A stretch of DNA of 23,202 nucleotides from DASXMT01 sp035569695 (GTDB lineage: Bacteria > Actinomycetota > Acidimicrobiia > Acidimicrobiales > RAAP-2), in assembly GCA_035569695.1 (NCBI GenBank), contig DATMMO010000468.1, positions 1 through 23,202 on the forward strand, in the 5' to 3' direction. This document shows positions 6,536 to 14,382 of this stretch, piece by piece. Under the pieces are notes generated by a model, which did not search any database, was not told where the DNA came from, and saw only the letters and a list, made by a program, of their open reading frames with translations. Position numbers and translations under genes: made by a program. Every line of letters begins with the position of its first letter. Position 1 is the first letter of the stretch.

Positions 6536-7306
6536 GTGACGGCGCCACGGCCTGCAACCCGTCCCCTACCCTTCCGTGCCCTGACCGCCTGGGTCACCGG
6601 CGGAGACATGAACAACCACTCGCGCCACCGCAACGTCGAGGGTGGGGCGTCGCGTGCCGCCGTCCTTGGAGCGGGCGACGGGCTCATCACCAATGTGTCG
6701 CTGATCCTCGGGGTGGCCGGGGCCAGTACCGCGGCTTCGCCGGTGCGGCTCGCAGGTGTGGCCGGACTGCTCGCCGGTGCCTTCTCCATGGCGGCCGGGG
6801 AACTGGTCTCGGTCCGGGCCCAAGACGAGCTCGTCCAGCGCGAACTCCAGGTCGAGCGCCAGGAGATCACCGAGCACCCCAATGCTGAGCGTCGAGAGCT
6901 GGCCGGAATGTACCGAGCCCAAGGTGTCTCACCCGAGGACGCCGACACAGTGGCCAACATCCTTTCTCGTTATGAGCACGTGGCCTTCGACACCCACGCC
7001 CGGCTCGAGCTCGGAGTGGACCCTGAGGCCGGGGGCTCGGCGGTACAGGCCAGCGTCGCATCCTTTCTGTCCTTTGCCATCGGAGCCTTCCTGCCACTTA
7101 TCCCGTGGCTGTTCTTCGGCGGAACCAAAGCGGTCATCATTTCGATCTGCATCGGCGCAGTGGCTGCCGCGGCCCTCGGCGCCGCGATCGGGGCATTGAC
7201 GGGTCGAGGAATGCTGAGAACTGCGATCCGACAGCTCATGGCTGCAGTGGTGGCGGCGGGGGTCACCTTCGGGGTCGGGCGCCTATTGGGGGTGGCCACC
7301 AGCTGA
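6536..7306 (+). CDS. VIT1/CCC1-family iron or manganese transporter
   Basis: The protein has 256 residues. GTG 6536 is chosen because GGAGGAGG (6521-6528) lies 7 bases upstream; ATG 6608 would remove only a polar leader and remains possible. Transmembrane helix 1 holds the family motif GAGDGLITNVSLILGVAGA (45-63), helix 2 the motif AGAFSMAAGELVSVRAQDE (80-98). Between helices 2 and 3 is a charged cytoplasmic segment rich in Glu (about 98-145), the metal-binding domain of the family. Three more hydrophobic helices lie at about 170-192, 198-222 and 232-253, making five in all. Relatives export or sequester Fe2+ or Mn2+. It ends 22 bases from the convergent HtrA gene. Confidence 0.9.
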   Translation: MTAPRPATRPLPFRALTAWVTGGDMNNHSRHRNVEGGASRAAVLGAGDGLITNVSLILGVAGASTAASPVRLAGVAGLLAGAFSMAAGELVSVRAQDELVQRELQVERQEITEHPNAERRELAGMYRAQGVSPEDADTVANILSRYEHVAFDTHARLELGVDPEAGGSAVQASVASFLSFAIGAFLPLIPWLFFGGTKAVIISICIGAVAAAALGAAIGALTGRGMLRTAIRQLMAAVVAAGVTFGVGRLLGVATS

Positions 7307-7328
7307 GCAGGTTCGCCAGGCGGTCCTG

Positions 7329-8306
7329 TCAGCCGTCACCGCGTAACTCTTCGGGAGTGACGATCACATCGACGAGGGCGTCGGATCGGAGCACGGTCAA
7401 GGCCAACGGCTGGCCGATGGCGTCACCGAGCATGAGTCGCTGCAGGGACTGTGCGTTCGTGACCGCCTCGCCATTGGCACTGACCAAGAGGTCGTGGCGC
7501 CGCAGTCCAGCCTTTGCCGCCGGTCCCCCTGATACGAGTTGCTCAATTCGCATTCCGGACTTCTGATCGAGCCGATGGGCTAGCGCCGGAGGGAGTGGGG
7601 TAGGTGTCCCCGCTAGGCCCAGATAGGCCCGCCGGACGCGACCATCGGCCATGAGGGTGGCGATGATCTGCCGCGTGATTCCGTTGATGGGAATGGCCAA
7701 ACCGACCCCAACCCCCGCAACCGCGGTGTTGATGCCCACGACCTGACCCGAGGAGACGACAAGGGCCCCGCCGGAGTTCCCAGGGTTCAGTGCGGCGTCG
7801 GTCTGAATGACATCATCGACGATGCGTGTGTTCTCGCCGGCCCGAGTGGGCAGGGAGCGACCCAAGGCACTGACGACTCCGGCAGTAACTGTGCCGGCCA
7901 AGCCCAGGGGGTTGCCGACGGCCACGACCAGTTGCCCCACTCGGAGCTGCGAGGCCTCACCCAAACGAGCCGGCGCCGGCGTAGCGCCGTTGGCTCGGAC
8001 CACGGCCAGGTCGGACAACGGGTCGGTGCCAACCACGCGGAACGGGACGATCGTGCCGTCGGCGAAGGCAGCCTCGCCGGCCTCTGCCTTCCCGACCACA
8101 TGCGCGTTGGTCAGCAAAAAGCCATCGTTCGTGAACACAACGGCCGAGCCTGCGCCGGTGGCAATGCCGCCATCAGCGCGTCGCCTGGATACCTGCACCG
8201 CTGCGACCCGGGGGGTCAGTTGCTCGGCCACCGCCACCACGACCTGGGAATACGCGTCAAGTGCGGCGAGATCTGATTCGTCTGAACGAATAACGGTATC
8301 GGTCAT
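7329..8306 (-). CDS. HtrA/DegP-type serine protease with PDZ domain, no export signal
   Basis: The protein has 325 residues. ATG 8306 is chosen because AAGGAG lies 5-6 bases upstream; the GTG at 8312 overlaps that site. The trypsin-like domain has His69 (LTNAHVV), Asp99 (PLSDLAVV) and Ser178 (NPGNSGGALV), a full catalytic triad. One PDZ domain covers about 225-320 (YLGLAGTPTP to the end, with GGPAAKAGLRRHDLLVSANG). HtrA proteins degrade damaged proteins under stress and usually work in the periplasm or membrane; here the N terminus is acidic and polar with no signal peptide or membrane helix, so a cytoplasmic enzyme is predicted. It converges on the VIT-family gene. Confidence 0.93.
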   Translation of the reverse strand: MTDTVIRSDESDLAALDAYSQVVVAVAEQLTPRVAAVQVSRRRADGGIATGAGSAVVFTNDGFLLTNAHVVGKAEAGEAAFADGTIVPFRVVGTDPLSDLAVVRANGATPAPARLGEASQLRVGQLVVAVGNPLGLAGTVTAGVVSALGRSLPTRAGENTRIVDDVIQTDAALNPGNSGGALVVSSGQVVGINTAVAGVGVGLAIPINGITRQIIATLMADGRVRRAYLGLAGTPTPLPPALAHRLDQKSGMRIEQLVSGGPAAKAGLRRHDLLVSANGEAVTNAQSLQRLMLGDAIGQPLALTVLRSDALVDVIVTPEELRGDG

Positions 8307-8318
8307 GGCCACTCCTTA

Positions 8319-8343
8319 TTACACAGTTACACCATTACTTATA
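8319..8343 (-). promoter_or_regulatory. Candidate promoter and 8-base direct repeats before the HtrA gene
   Basis: On the plus strand TTACACAG (8319-8326), TTACACCA (8327-8334) and TTACTTAT (8335-8342) form a tandem repeat of period 8. On the minus strand TATAAG (8338-8343) is a good -10 box with no clear -35. The repeats would cover the transcription start of the protease gene, a usual place for a repressor site. Confidence 0.35.
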
Positions 8344-8441
8344 CCGGGATCCTGGAGTTACCGTGACAGAGACGGGGCAGATCGGCTCTCGAGCTGACCC
8401 CTTCGGACTGAACGCCTTCCAGAAATTGGGGTCGCCGCCCT

Positions 8442-8474
8442 GAGACCACAGCCGTCCGACCTGGTCGGAGTCTC
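8442..8474. terminator. Inverted repeat downstream of the first DHA2 exporter gene
   Basis: TCCGACC (8455-8461) and GGTCGGA (8463-8469) form a perfect palindrome around one base, flanked by GAGAC (8442-8446) and GTCTC (8470-8474). It lies 28 bases past the exporter stop. It may end transcription of the five-gene run or be an operator for the HtrA gene; there is no T-run. Confidence 0.4.
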
Positions 8475-8501
8475 TGTTGCGGGCCGGTAGCTCAAGAGGA
8501 T

Positions 8502-10073
8502 TCAACGACAAGCTATCCGGACGCGGCGAACGTGGATCCGAGGCTGTTCCGCCTTTTCCGGTTCCTTTTCTGGTTCGACGCTCTCGACCTGGCCTTCGGG
8601 CATCAGCGCACTCAGTCCACCCCGCTGGAGCACAAGACCGGCCACCACGGCACCGGCAACGAAGATCGCAGACGACCACAGGAACGCCGTCGTGTAACTG
8701 TGGAGCTGAGCTGCTTGGCGGTTGGCCGACGTGAGTGCCCGACCCACCAGGTAGGACGCGGCGGCACCGGCGGCCAGCGTGTTGAGCAGCGACGTGCCGA
8801 TCGATCCCCCCACCTGCTGCGCCGTGTTGAGACTGGCCGATCCCACTCCGGCGTCCTGAGGCGCCAACCCGAGGGTGCCAGTGCTGAAGGAGGGGGCGAC
8901 ACTCAGCCCGAAGCCGACGCCCAACACGAGGAGATAGGGAAGCACGTGGCTCACATACGAAGAGTGCAACCCCACCAGGTGGAGCCCGAAGAGGGCCACC
9001 GCACAGACGAGCAAGCCGATCGGGACGATCGGCTTGGGCCCAAACCGCGGCAACAGGCTGCGATTGGACACCTGGGCTGTGGCTGCCAGTGCCGCCACGA
9101 GCGGGAGGAAGGCAATGCCGGTCTTCACCGGGCTGTACCCCAACGTGCCCTGGAGGTAGTAGGTCAGGAACAAGAACACCCCGAAGATCCCAACGCTGGC
9201 GAACAGCATGGCCAAGGCGGATCCGCCCCTGGTTCGGTTAAGTACGACCCGGGGCGGGAGGAGCGGGTACTTCGCCCTGGTCTCGACAGAGGCGAATACC
9301 GCGAGCAGGACCACCCCCACCACGAGGAACCCGATGGTGAAGGGATTGCTCCACGCCGTGGTCTCGGCGTGGGAGAAACCGAAAACCAGGCAGAACAGCC
9401 CCCCGGCCACCAGGAAGAGGCCGGGCAGGTCTAACGGGTCGTGGTCAGCGCCCTCGTCCTTCTTCAACCAGAGGACGGCGCCGGCGGTGGCGCACACCGC
9501 AAACACCAAGTTGACGAAGAGCGTCCATCGCCACGAGGCGTAGGAGGTGAGAATGCCGCCGAGCAGGAGTCCCAATGCTCCGCCGGCGCCGGCAATGGCG
9601 CCGTAGATCCCGAAGGCCTTCCCTCGCTCACCCGGGTCGGTGAACGTGGTGGTCAACAGGGCCAACACCGATGGGGCGAGCAGCGCTCCGAACGCACCCT
9701 GGACCGTCCGAGCGATGACCAGCATGGCAAAGTTGACTGAGGCACCACCAATGGCCGAGGCCACCGCGAAGCCGACCAGCCCAATGATGAGTGCCCGTTT
9801 TCGTCCAACCATGTCCCCGATCCGGCCACCGAGAAGGAGGAGCGTTCCGAACGCAAGTGAATACGCGGTGACGATCCACTGACGATCAGCGTTGGAAAAG
9901 TGCAGATCGTGCTGAGCGGTCGGGAGCGCGATGTTGACGATGGTGCTGTCGAGAATGACCATCAACTGGGCGATCCCCAGCACTGCGAGAATCCACCACC
10001 GCCGGTTGTAGTTGGCCACGTCGACCGGGGTCCCGTCCCCACCCCCGTGCTCCATCGTCATCAATGTGGTCAT
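8502..10073 (-). CDS. DHA2-family (EmrB/QacA-type) MFS drug exporter
   Basis: The protein has 523 residues and about 14 hydrophobic segments. The first helix is WILAVLGIAQLMVILDSTIVNIALP, cited by residues about 26-50 with the family D-x-T-I-V-N. Motif A is GGRIGDMVGRKR near 80-92, and motif C is in the helix around GAIAGAGGALGLLLGG. The C-terminal tail (about 500-523) is charged. Such pumps use the proton gradient to expel drugs or metabolites across the inner membrane. It is the last gene of a five-gene minus-strand run, 62 bases after the isochorismatase-like gene. ATG 10073 has only a weak purine-rich site upstream; ATG 10061 and 10055 are alternatives. The exported molecule is unknown. 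Confidence 0.93.
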   Translation of the reverse strand: MTTLMTMEHGGGDGTPVDVANYNRRWWILAVLGIAQLMVILDSTIVNIALPTAQHDLHFSNADRQWIVTAYSLAFGTLLLLGGRIGDMVGRKRALIIGLVGFAVASAIGGASVNFAMLVIARTVQGAFGALLAPSVLALLTTTFTDPGERGKAFGIYGAIAGAGGALGLLLGGILTSYASWRWTLFVNLVFAVCATAGAVLWLKKDEGADHDPLDLPGLFLVAGGLFCLVFGFSHAETTAWSNPFTIGFLVVGVVLLAVFASVETRAKYPLLPPRVVLNRTRGGSALAMLFASVGIFGVFLFLTYYLQGTLGYSPVKTGIAFLPLVAALAATAQVSNRSLLPRFGPKPIVPIGLLVCAVALFGLHLVGLHSSYVSHVLPYLLVLGVGFGLSVAPSFSTGTLGLAPQDAGVGSASLNTAQQVGGSIGTSLLNTLAAGAAASYLVGRALTSANRQAAQLHSYTTAFLWSSAIFVAGAVVAGLVLQRGGLSALMPEGQVESVEPEKEPEKAEQPRIHVRRVRIACR

Positions 10074-10135
10074 CGGATGCCCCGTCTATCAAGCAGGGAG
10101 CTCTCGGACTTCGTACTGATCCTGATGCCTTGCGG

Positions 10136-10765
10136 TCACGCAACCATATCGCTGGCTTGGCGGAGAAGGCGAGTGGTAAGGACAATGTCGACCACGTCGG
10201 GAACGGTCTGGACGCGAGCCCAGTCTCGCTGCAGTTCGCATGCCAATGACACCCAACTGATCGGGTGCGCTCCAGCTTGGACGATCCGCTCAAGACCGGC
10301 TCGATGAGCCTCGGGAGAGGTCCCCCCGACAGCATCGACTACGGGGTAGACCTCGAACCCCTCGCCGAGAGCGTCGAGGGTCGGGAAGGCAAGGCATACC
10401 TCCGTCCACAGTGCAGCCATGATGAGCTTCTTGCGCCCGGTGGACTCGACCGCCTGACGGAACTCGACATCCTCCCAGGAGTTGATCGCCGTTCGGTCTA
10501 TCTCGTCATTGTCGGCCAGAACTGCCTTGAGTTCGGGGAGAGTCGGCCCCTGTCCGTTGGCGACGTTGACGGTCGACAGCACGATGGGCAGATCGTAAGT
10601 CTTGCCCAGGCGGGCTACCGACACGATGTTGTCCAACAACAGGTCGTGCTCCATGGAACTGACCGTTTGCATCTGGCTCGGTTGATAATCGATGATGACG
10701 AGCGCTGCGTTCTGGGGAGTAAGCAGCGGGTCGGCAAGCGGGTCTCTAATTGGTTCGCTGGTCAT
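10136..10765 (-). CDS. Isochorismatase-like (cysteine hydrolase) family protein, YcaC type
   Basis: The protein has 209 residues; AAAGGA lies 5 bases upstream of ATG 10765. The catalytic residues of the cysteine hydrolase family are present: Asp26 (LVIIDYQ), Lys112 or Lys113 (GRKKLIMA) and Cys124 (TEVCLAFPTLDALGEG). The order and spacing match the YcaC subgroup, whose natural substrates are mostly unknown; other members hydrolyse isochorismate, nicotinamide or N-carbamoyl compounds. There is no signal peptide. It sits between the esterase gene (67 bases) and the exporter gene (62 bases) on the same strand. Family assignment is firm; the substrate cannot be told. Confidence 0.92.
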   Translation of the reverse strand: MTSEPIRDPLADPLLTPQNAALVIIDYQPSQMQTVSSMEHDLLLDNIVSVARLGKTYDLPIVLSTVNVANGQGPTLPELKAVLADNDEIDRTAINSWEDVEFRQAVESTGRKKLIMAALWTEVCLAFPTLDALGEGFEVYPVVDAVGGTSPEAHRAGLERIVQAGAHPISWVSLACELQRDWARVQTVPDVVDIVLTTRLLRQASDMVA

Positions 10766-10832
10766 GGGGATCCTTTCTGAGCACCGCGAGGTGGTCGCGG
10801 CGAGTCCGTCAATGTCGGGCTGTGGAAAGTTG

Positions 10833-11729
10833 CTACGTGGCTGCGAAATGTCTCATAAGAAACGTTGCCGCTCGATTCAGCGCGGCGTTGCCCTCGTCGA
10901 GCAGTGCCGCATAGGCCTGGAAGACGTGTGGCGCGCCGGGCACGACTTCGAGGGTGACGGCCACATCATCCTTCGCTGCCCTCTCAGCGAGCCGAACGGC
11001 GTCGCTCAACAGGATCTCGTGGGAGCCCACCTGGATCAGCATGGGGGGCAGTCCGCGTAGATCTGCGAATATCGGGCTTAGGTACGGGTCCGAAGGACTT
11101 CCGTCGGCAACATAGTCGCCCACTCGCAAACGGAGGCCCTCCCCCGTGAGCGTCGGATCGAATTCCTGCTTGTTCACGATGGTGTCGCCTGACAGGGTCA
11201 AGTCGACCCACGGCGACATTGCGAAGACCGCCGAGGGCATTGGCATGCCCGCCTCCTTCACGGCGAGGAGTGCGGCTACCGCCAGACCTCCTCCGGCCGA
11301 CTCGCCCGCGAGAGCGATGTTGCCCGGGTCGACCCCCTGAGCCAGTAGGCCCCGATAGGCCGCTTTTGCGTCCTCGACTGCGGCTGGATAGGGATTCTCG
11401 GGTGCAAGCCTGTAATCGACGCTGATCACCCGGGCATGAGTCCGCCTGGACAGATCGGCGACCAGGGGCACGGAGGAGACAGCTGAGCCTATGACGTAGA
11501 CGCCGCCGTGGAAGTAGAGGACTACGTCACCGGAGTCGACGCCGTCAATGGTCACCTCAACTGCATTGACTCCACCGACTGCCGTAGCCGATTCTTTGAC
11601 GTCTCCGGGAACGGGTATCTGCTGCATCAACGCCTCGAAACCCGACCGTAGAGCGGCAACGTCGCCCTTGGGGTCAAATGGCGCCTGCCGGAGCATGGCA
11701 TCGAGCTCCACTTGCTGTTGTTTGCTCAT
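10833..11729 (-). CDS. Alpha/beta hydrolase of the hormone-sensitive lipase (esterase) family
   Basis: The protein has 298 residues; GAGGAGA lies 6 bases upstream of ATG 11729. It carries the oxyanion motif HGG (74-76, in LYFHGGVYVIGS), the nucleophile elbow GESAGG with Ser144, and His268 (GAPHVFQAY). The acid is expected in VGSHEILLSDA; the usual D-x-L-x-D is E-I-L-L-S-D, so Glu238 or Asp243 would serve, a small deviation from the family. YRLAPENPYPAAVED (107-121) is also typical. HSL-type esterases hydrolyse short acyl esters or lactones. The protein has no signal peptide. It is the middle gene of the MarR-linked run, 166 bases after the epimerase gene. Confidence 0.92.
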   Translation of the reverse strand: MSKQQQVELDAMLRQAPFDPKGDVAALRSGFEALMQQIPVPGDVKESATAVGGVNAVEVTIDGVDSGDVVLYFHGGVYVIGSAVSSVPLVADLSRRTHARVISVDYRLAPENPYPAAVEDAKAAYRGLLAQGVDPGNIALAGESAGGGLAVAALLAVKEAGMPMPSAVFAMSPWVDLTLSGDTIVNKQEFDPTLTGEGLRLRVGDYVADGSPSDPYLSPIFADLRGLPPMLIQVGSHEILLSDAVRLAERAAKDDVAVTLEVVPGAPHVFQAYAALLDEGNAALNRAATFLMRHFAAT

Positions 11730-11774
11730 TGGCTGTCTCCTCAGTTTGGTCCGGCGGGGCGCCAGAGCTTGCCT

Positions 11775-11787
11775 GGCATTTCATGCC
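11775..11787. repeat. Short hairpin in the 166-base epimerase-esterase gap
   Basis: GGCAT (11775-11779) and ATGCC (11783-11787) flank three bases. The gap holds no convincing gene. The hairpin may be a processing site or weak terminator inside the operon. Confidence 0.25.
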
Positions 11788-11895
11788 GGTGCGGACCCCT
11801 CCGTTTGCCCAGGGCTTGGTATGGCTCCTGGGTGCGGCCGCCATGAGATTTCGAGCAGTGCCGGCGGGGCTGTTGTCGCCGATCAGACGACGTGG

Positions 11896-12777
11896 TCACT
11901 TGTGGTAACTGCCCTGGCGCAGTTCGTCGATGAGTCCGAGACGAGTGGGCTCCCACCCGAGAGCGGCGCGGGCCTTGGCCGCTGTCGTTGCCTGGTCGAG
12001 TAGCAGCACGTCGGCGAGGTAGTCACCAAGCCGCGTGCGCGCTTCCTCTTCGGATCCCGGGACCGCTCCAGGAGCTCCCACCGCGGCCGCAGCGGCCTCG
12101 GTCAGCTCGCCGACAGTGGGGGTCAGGCCATTTCCGATCACGTATTTGCCTCGGGCAGTGTCGTTTTCCAGCGCAATCCGGAAGACTGCGGCCAGGTCAG
12201 CAGCATGAACGGTCGCCCAGTGCTGTCCGCCGGTGCCAAGCATGATCAAGTTGCCGTCGGCGTCACGGGGAGACCCGAGCAGGACCCCAGGTATGCCCCC
12301 ACCGCCATCGCCGTACGCGGTGCCGGACACGATCAGGATGCCGCGCATACCAGGCGCGTCCAAGATGCGTTGATCGATTGCCTGTTTCCACGCCACCAAT
12401 GCGGGCGCGTTGTAGGGCGATGCTTCGTCGATGGAGGTATTGGACCCGAAGACCCAGAGACCGCTGATGTGAGCGTACGGCTTGCCGCTGGTCCCAAAGG
12501 CGCCGATCGCCGCGTCAATCACCGCAGAGTCCAGGTTGGCGCTGGTTTCATCGCCCGGACTCGCCGTGTGGGCTGCGCCGTCTGCGCCGCTGAACACCTT
12601 GACGACAGCGGCCACGTCGTACAGGTCGACGATCGCGGGGTTGGCCCCGTTGGCGTTGACCTTGGCCGCCTCGGTGTCGTTCCGAACGAGGGCGGTTACT
12701 TCGTGTCCGTGGGCAAGCAGTTCGGTCAGAATGTGGGATCCGACGAAACCCGTTGCACCGGTGAGTGCGATCTTCAT
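11896..12777 (-). CDS. NAD(P)-dependent epimerase/dehydratase-like (extended or atypical SDR) protein
   Basis: The protein has 293 residues; GGAG lies upstream of ATG 12777 with suitable spacing. The N terminus MKIALTGATGFVGSHI has the G-x-x-G-x-x-G nucleotide-binding loop (7-13), and ALVRN after the second strand suggests NADP(H). The usual Tyr-x-x-x-Lys pair is not clear: around residues 121-132 the sequence is PYNAPALVAWKQ, with Tyr and Lys further apart. This is usual for NmrA-like and other atypical SDRs. Reduction or epimerisation of a small carbonyl or sugar-like substrate is an inference. The gene follows the SDR gene after 68 bases and probably shares its transcript. Confidence 0.9.
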   Translation of the reverse strand: MKIALTGATGFVGSHILTELLAHGHEVTALVRNDTEAAKVNANGANPAIVDLYDVAAVVKVFSGADGAAHTASPGDETSANLDSAVIDAAIGAFGTSGKPYAHISGLWVFGSNTSIDEASPYNAPALVAWKQAIDQRILDAPGMRGILIVSGTAYGDGGGGIPGVLLGSPRDADGNLIMLGTGGQHWATVHAADLAAVFRIALENDTARGKYVIGNGLTPTVGELTEAAAAAVGAPGAVPGSEEEARTRLGDYLADVLLLDQATTAAKARAALGWEPTRLGLIDELRQGSYHK

Positions 12778-12845
12778 GTCTTGTCTCCATTCTTGGGTGG
12801 TTGCTTGTCAGCGTCAGGGTCGAATCCGTGCGCCATCGCCGTCAA

Positions 12846-13523
12846 CTAGCCATATGCAGGAACGATGGCTCCGCTGATGAGCGCCGCCGCATCACTAATG
12901 AGAAAGGCGATGACGTCGGCGAGAGCTTCCGGCGCGACCGCATGAGCAAGCATCTCTTTCGGGAGCCCCAACCTGTTCCTCTCCGTGTCGATGAGCTGGG
13001 GCACAATGCAGTTCACTCGGATCCCCATTGGTCGCAGCTCGAGGTCGAGAGAGCGAGTGAGGTGGATGAGCGCAGCCTTGGTTGCACCGTAAGCCGCCAT
13101 GCCGGGGGTGGGGTCGAGTCCAGGACGGGCCGACACGTGGAGGATCGCACCCGAGCCCCGCTGGCTCATGTGCGGTGCGACTGCTTGACTCAGCCAGAGT
13201 GCGGCGCCCAGATTTACATCCAGCAATGTCTGAAGCTGATCCGGTGTGGTGTCCACGGCCGGACCAGTGACAAAGACGCCGAGGGTGTTCACCAGGGCGT
13301 CGGGTGCTCCTATGTCGCGTGCAATGCGATCGACGAGCGGTGCGACGGCGGCGGGACTTGTCGCATCGGCTACCTCACGATGCACACCGTCTGGCAACCC
13401 GCCGAGCTTGTCCTCGCTTCTATCCACCGCTACGACGGCGTACCCGTCGTCGATCAAACTCACGACGACGGCGCGACCCAATTCTCCACCCGCACCTGCC
13501 ACCATGGCGATCGGCGGACTCAT
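12846..13523 (-). CDS. Classical short-chain dehydrogenase/reductase (SDR)
   Basis: The protein has 225 residues from ATG 13523. This start is chosen because the Rossmann fold begins at once (MSPPIAMVAGAGGELGRAV); the frame is open further upstream, but the predicted promoter lies in that part. The cofactor loop is GAGGELG (10-16), Ser131 (HVSARPG), Tyr145 and Lys149 (YGATK) form the active site, and Asn104 is present. VDR after the second strand suggests NAD. NNAG is NTLG here, a mild variant. It oxidises or reduces an alcohol/ketone pair of unknown identity. It is the first gene of the minus-strand run and faces the MarR gene across a 218-base space. Confidence 0.93.
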   Translation of the reverse strand: MSPPIAMVAGAGGELGRAVVVSLIDDGYAVVAVDRSEDKLGGLPDGVHREVADATSPAAVAPLVDRIARDIGAPDALVNTLGVFVTGPAVDTTPDQLQTLLDVNLGAALWLSQAVAPHMSQRGSGAILHVSARPGLDPTPGMAAYGATKAALIHLTRSLDLELRPMGIRVNCIVPQLIDTERNRLGLPKEMLAHAVAPEALADVIAFLISDAAALISGAIVPAYG

Positions 13524-13587
13524 GCACCAACCGTGTTGTCGTCCCGGGACATGCGCCCTCCCCCAAATCGAAAGGTCCCTGATGGAC

Positions 13588-13616
13588 ACTTTAGGGGACT
13601 CTCCTTGCGTTGGCAA
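13588..13616 (-). promoter_or_regulatory. Predicted promoter of the SDR-esterase-exporter run
   Basis: On the minus strand TTGCCA (13611-13616), a 17-base spacer and TAAAGT (13588-13593) resemble -35 and -10 boxes with ideal spacing. The start of transcription would be near 13581, about 58 bases before the SDR start codon. Confidence 0.5.
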
Positions 13617-13617
13617 G
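13604..13617. promoter_or_regulatory. Candidate MarR operator overlapping the -35 box
   Basis: CTTGC (13604-13608) and GCAAG (13613-13617) form a perfect inverted repeat around GTTG. The repeat overlaps the -35 box of the predicted SDR promoter, so binding would block RNA polymerase. MarR proteins bind short inverted repeats of this size, and TTGC/GCAA half-sites are common in the family. Another GCAAG follows directly (13617-13621 region). Confidence 0.45.
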
Positions 13618-13729
13618 CAAGTAGGCCTGGTTCCATAGATCCACATTCGGCCAGCAAAAAGCCGGTCTGAGCAGCCGCGTTCCCGGCCTCTGGGGCGCGG
13701 CCTGCCACCAGATGCTTCACAGAGCAAGT

Positions 13730-13735
13730 TATTGT
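13730..13735 (+). promoter_or_regulatory. Candidate -10 box for a leaderless marR-type gene
   Basis: TATTGT (13730-13735) fits the actinobacterial TANNNT -10 pattern and ends 6 bases before GTG 13742. Transcription would start at or next to the start codon. No ribosome binding site precedes the gene. Confidence 0.35.
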
Positions 13736-13741
13736 GATGCG

Positions 13742-14248
13742 GTGACGAAGGTCGAGCCGCTCTCCGCCCCAGAAGAAGATCTGTGGCGGGCGATCATGCG
13801 CATTGTCAAGGTGCTGCCACGGCACCTTGACTCCGATCTGATCCGCGGGACCGGTCTGAGCGCCAGCGAATACACCACCATCATGCACCTCTCTGAGGCA
13901 CCCAATCGTGAACTCCGGATGAGTGACCTGGCCAGTGCAACCGGATTTTCAGCGAGCCGGATGACCCGCCTGGTCGACGATCTCCTATCCCGTTCGCTGG
14001 TCACGAAGGTGGCCAGCTCGACCGATGCTCGAGGCAACGTGGCTCGGGTGACGCCTCGAGGCATGGCGAAGTTGAGGGCGGCGTGGCCGGTACATCTGGA
14101 AAGCGTTCGAACGCGGTTTTTTGATCACATAGACCCGACTTCGGTCAAAGTATTGGCCCATGAACTGTCCCTTGTCGCCAATCAACTCGAAGACAGCTCG
14201 TCGGGAAGGAACCATCAGATAGGACCGATCTCGACTGCGGGCCAGTAA
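13742..14248 (+). CDS. MarR-family transcriptional regulator (divergent from the SDR run)
   Basis: The protein has 168 residues from GTG 13742; a frame-consistent ATG at 13712 has no ribosome binding site either. The winged helix-turn-helix covers about 45-115: LSASEYTTIMHLSEAPNREL, then MSDLASATGFSASRMTRLVDDL (recognition helix) and the wing VTKVASSTDARGNVARVTPRG with the D-x-R-G motif of the family. Flanking helices form the dimer region. MarR regulators usually repress a divergent gene and themselves, and release DNA on binding a phenolic or other small ligand. Position and the inverted repeat in the intergenic space suggest that it controls the SDR-to-exporter run. Confidence 0.92.
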   Translation: MTKVEPLSAPEEDLWRAIMRIVKVLPRHLDSDLIRGTGLSASEYTTIMHLSEAPNRELRMSDLASATGFSASRMTRLVDDLLSRSLVTKVASSTDARGNVARVTPRGMAKLRAAWPVHLESVRTRFFDHIDPTSVKVLAHELSLVANQLEDSSSGRNHQIGPISTAGQ

Positions 14249-14306
14249 CACCACCCACCCGGATGGCTCCGCCGGCCCATTCCGGGTCGCCGCCAGTTCA
14301 ACGGGA

Positions 14307-14345
14307 AGAGCCGGCTTCGCGCCATCTCGATGCGAAGCCGGCTCT
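14307..14345. terminator. Strong bidirectional terminator hairpin
   Basis: AGAGCCGGCTTCGC (14307-14320) pairs perfectly over 14 bases with GCGAAGCCGGCTCT (14332-14345) around an 11-base loop. It lies between the convergent MarR gene and the secreted phosphoesterase gene. No T-run follows on either strand, as in many GC-rich genomes. Confidence 0.8.
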
Positions 14346-14382
14346 GCTGGTCCCGTCGTTACAGCTCCTTCGTCAATAGTTC

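Noticed and set aside
8481..8494. GGGCCGGTAGCTCA looks like the 5' end of a tRNA
   Set aside because: The following bases do not form a D-arm, anticodon arm or T-arm, there is no matching acceptor 3' strand at the right distance, and the sequence runs into the exporter coding region. Judged chance similarity.
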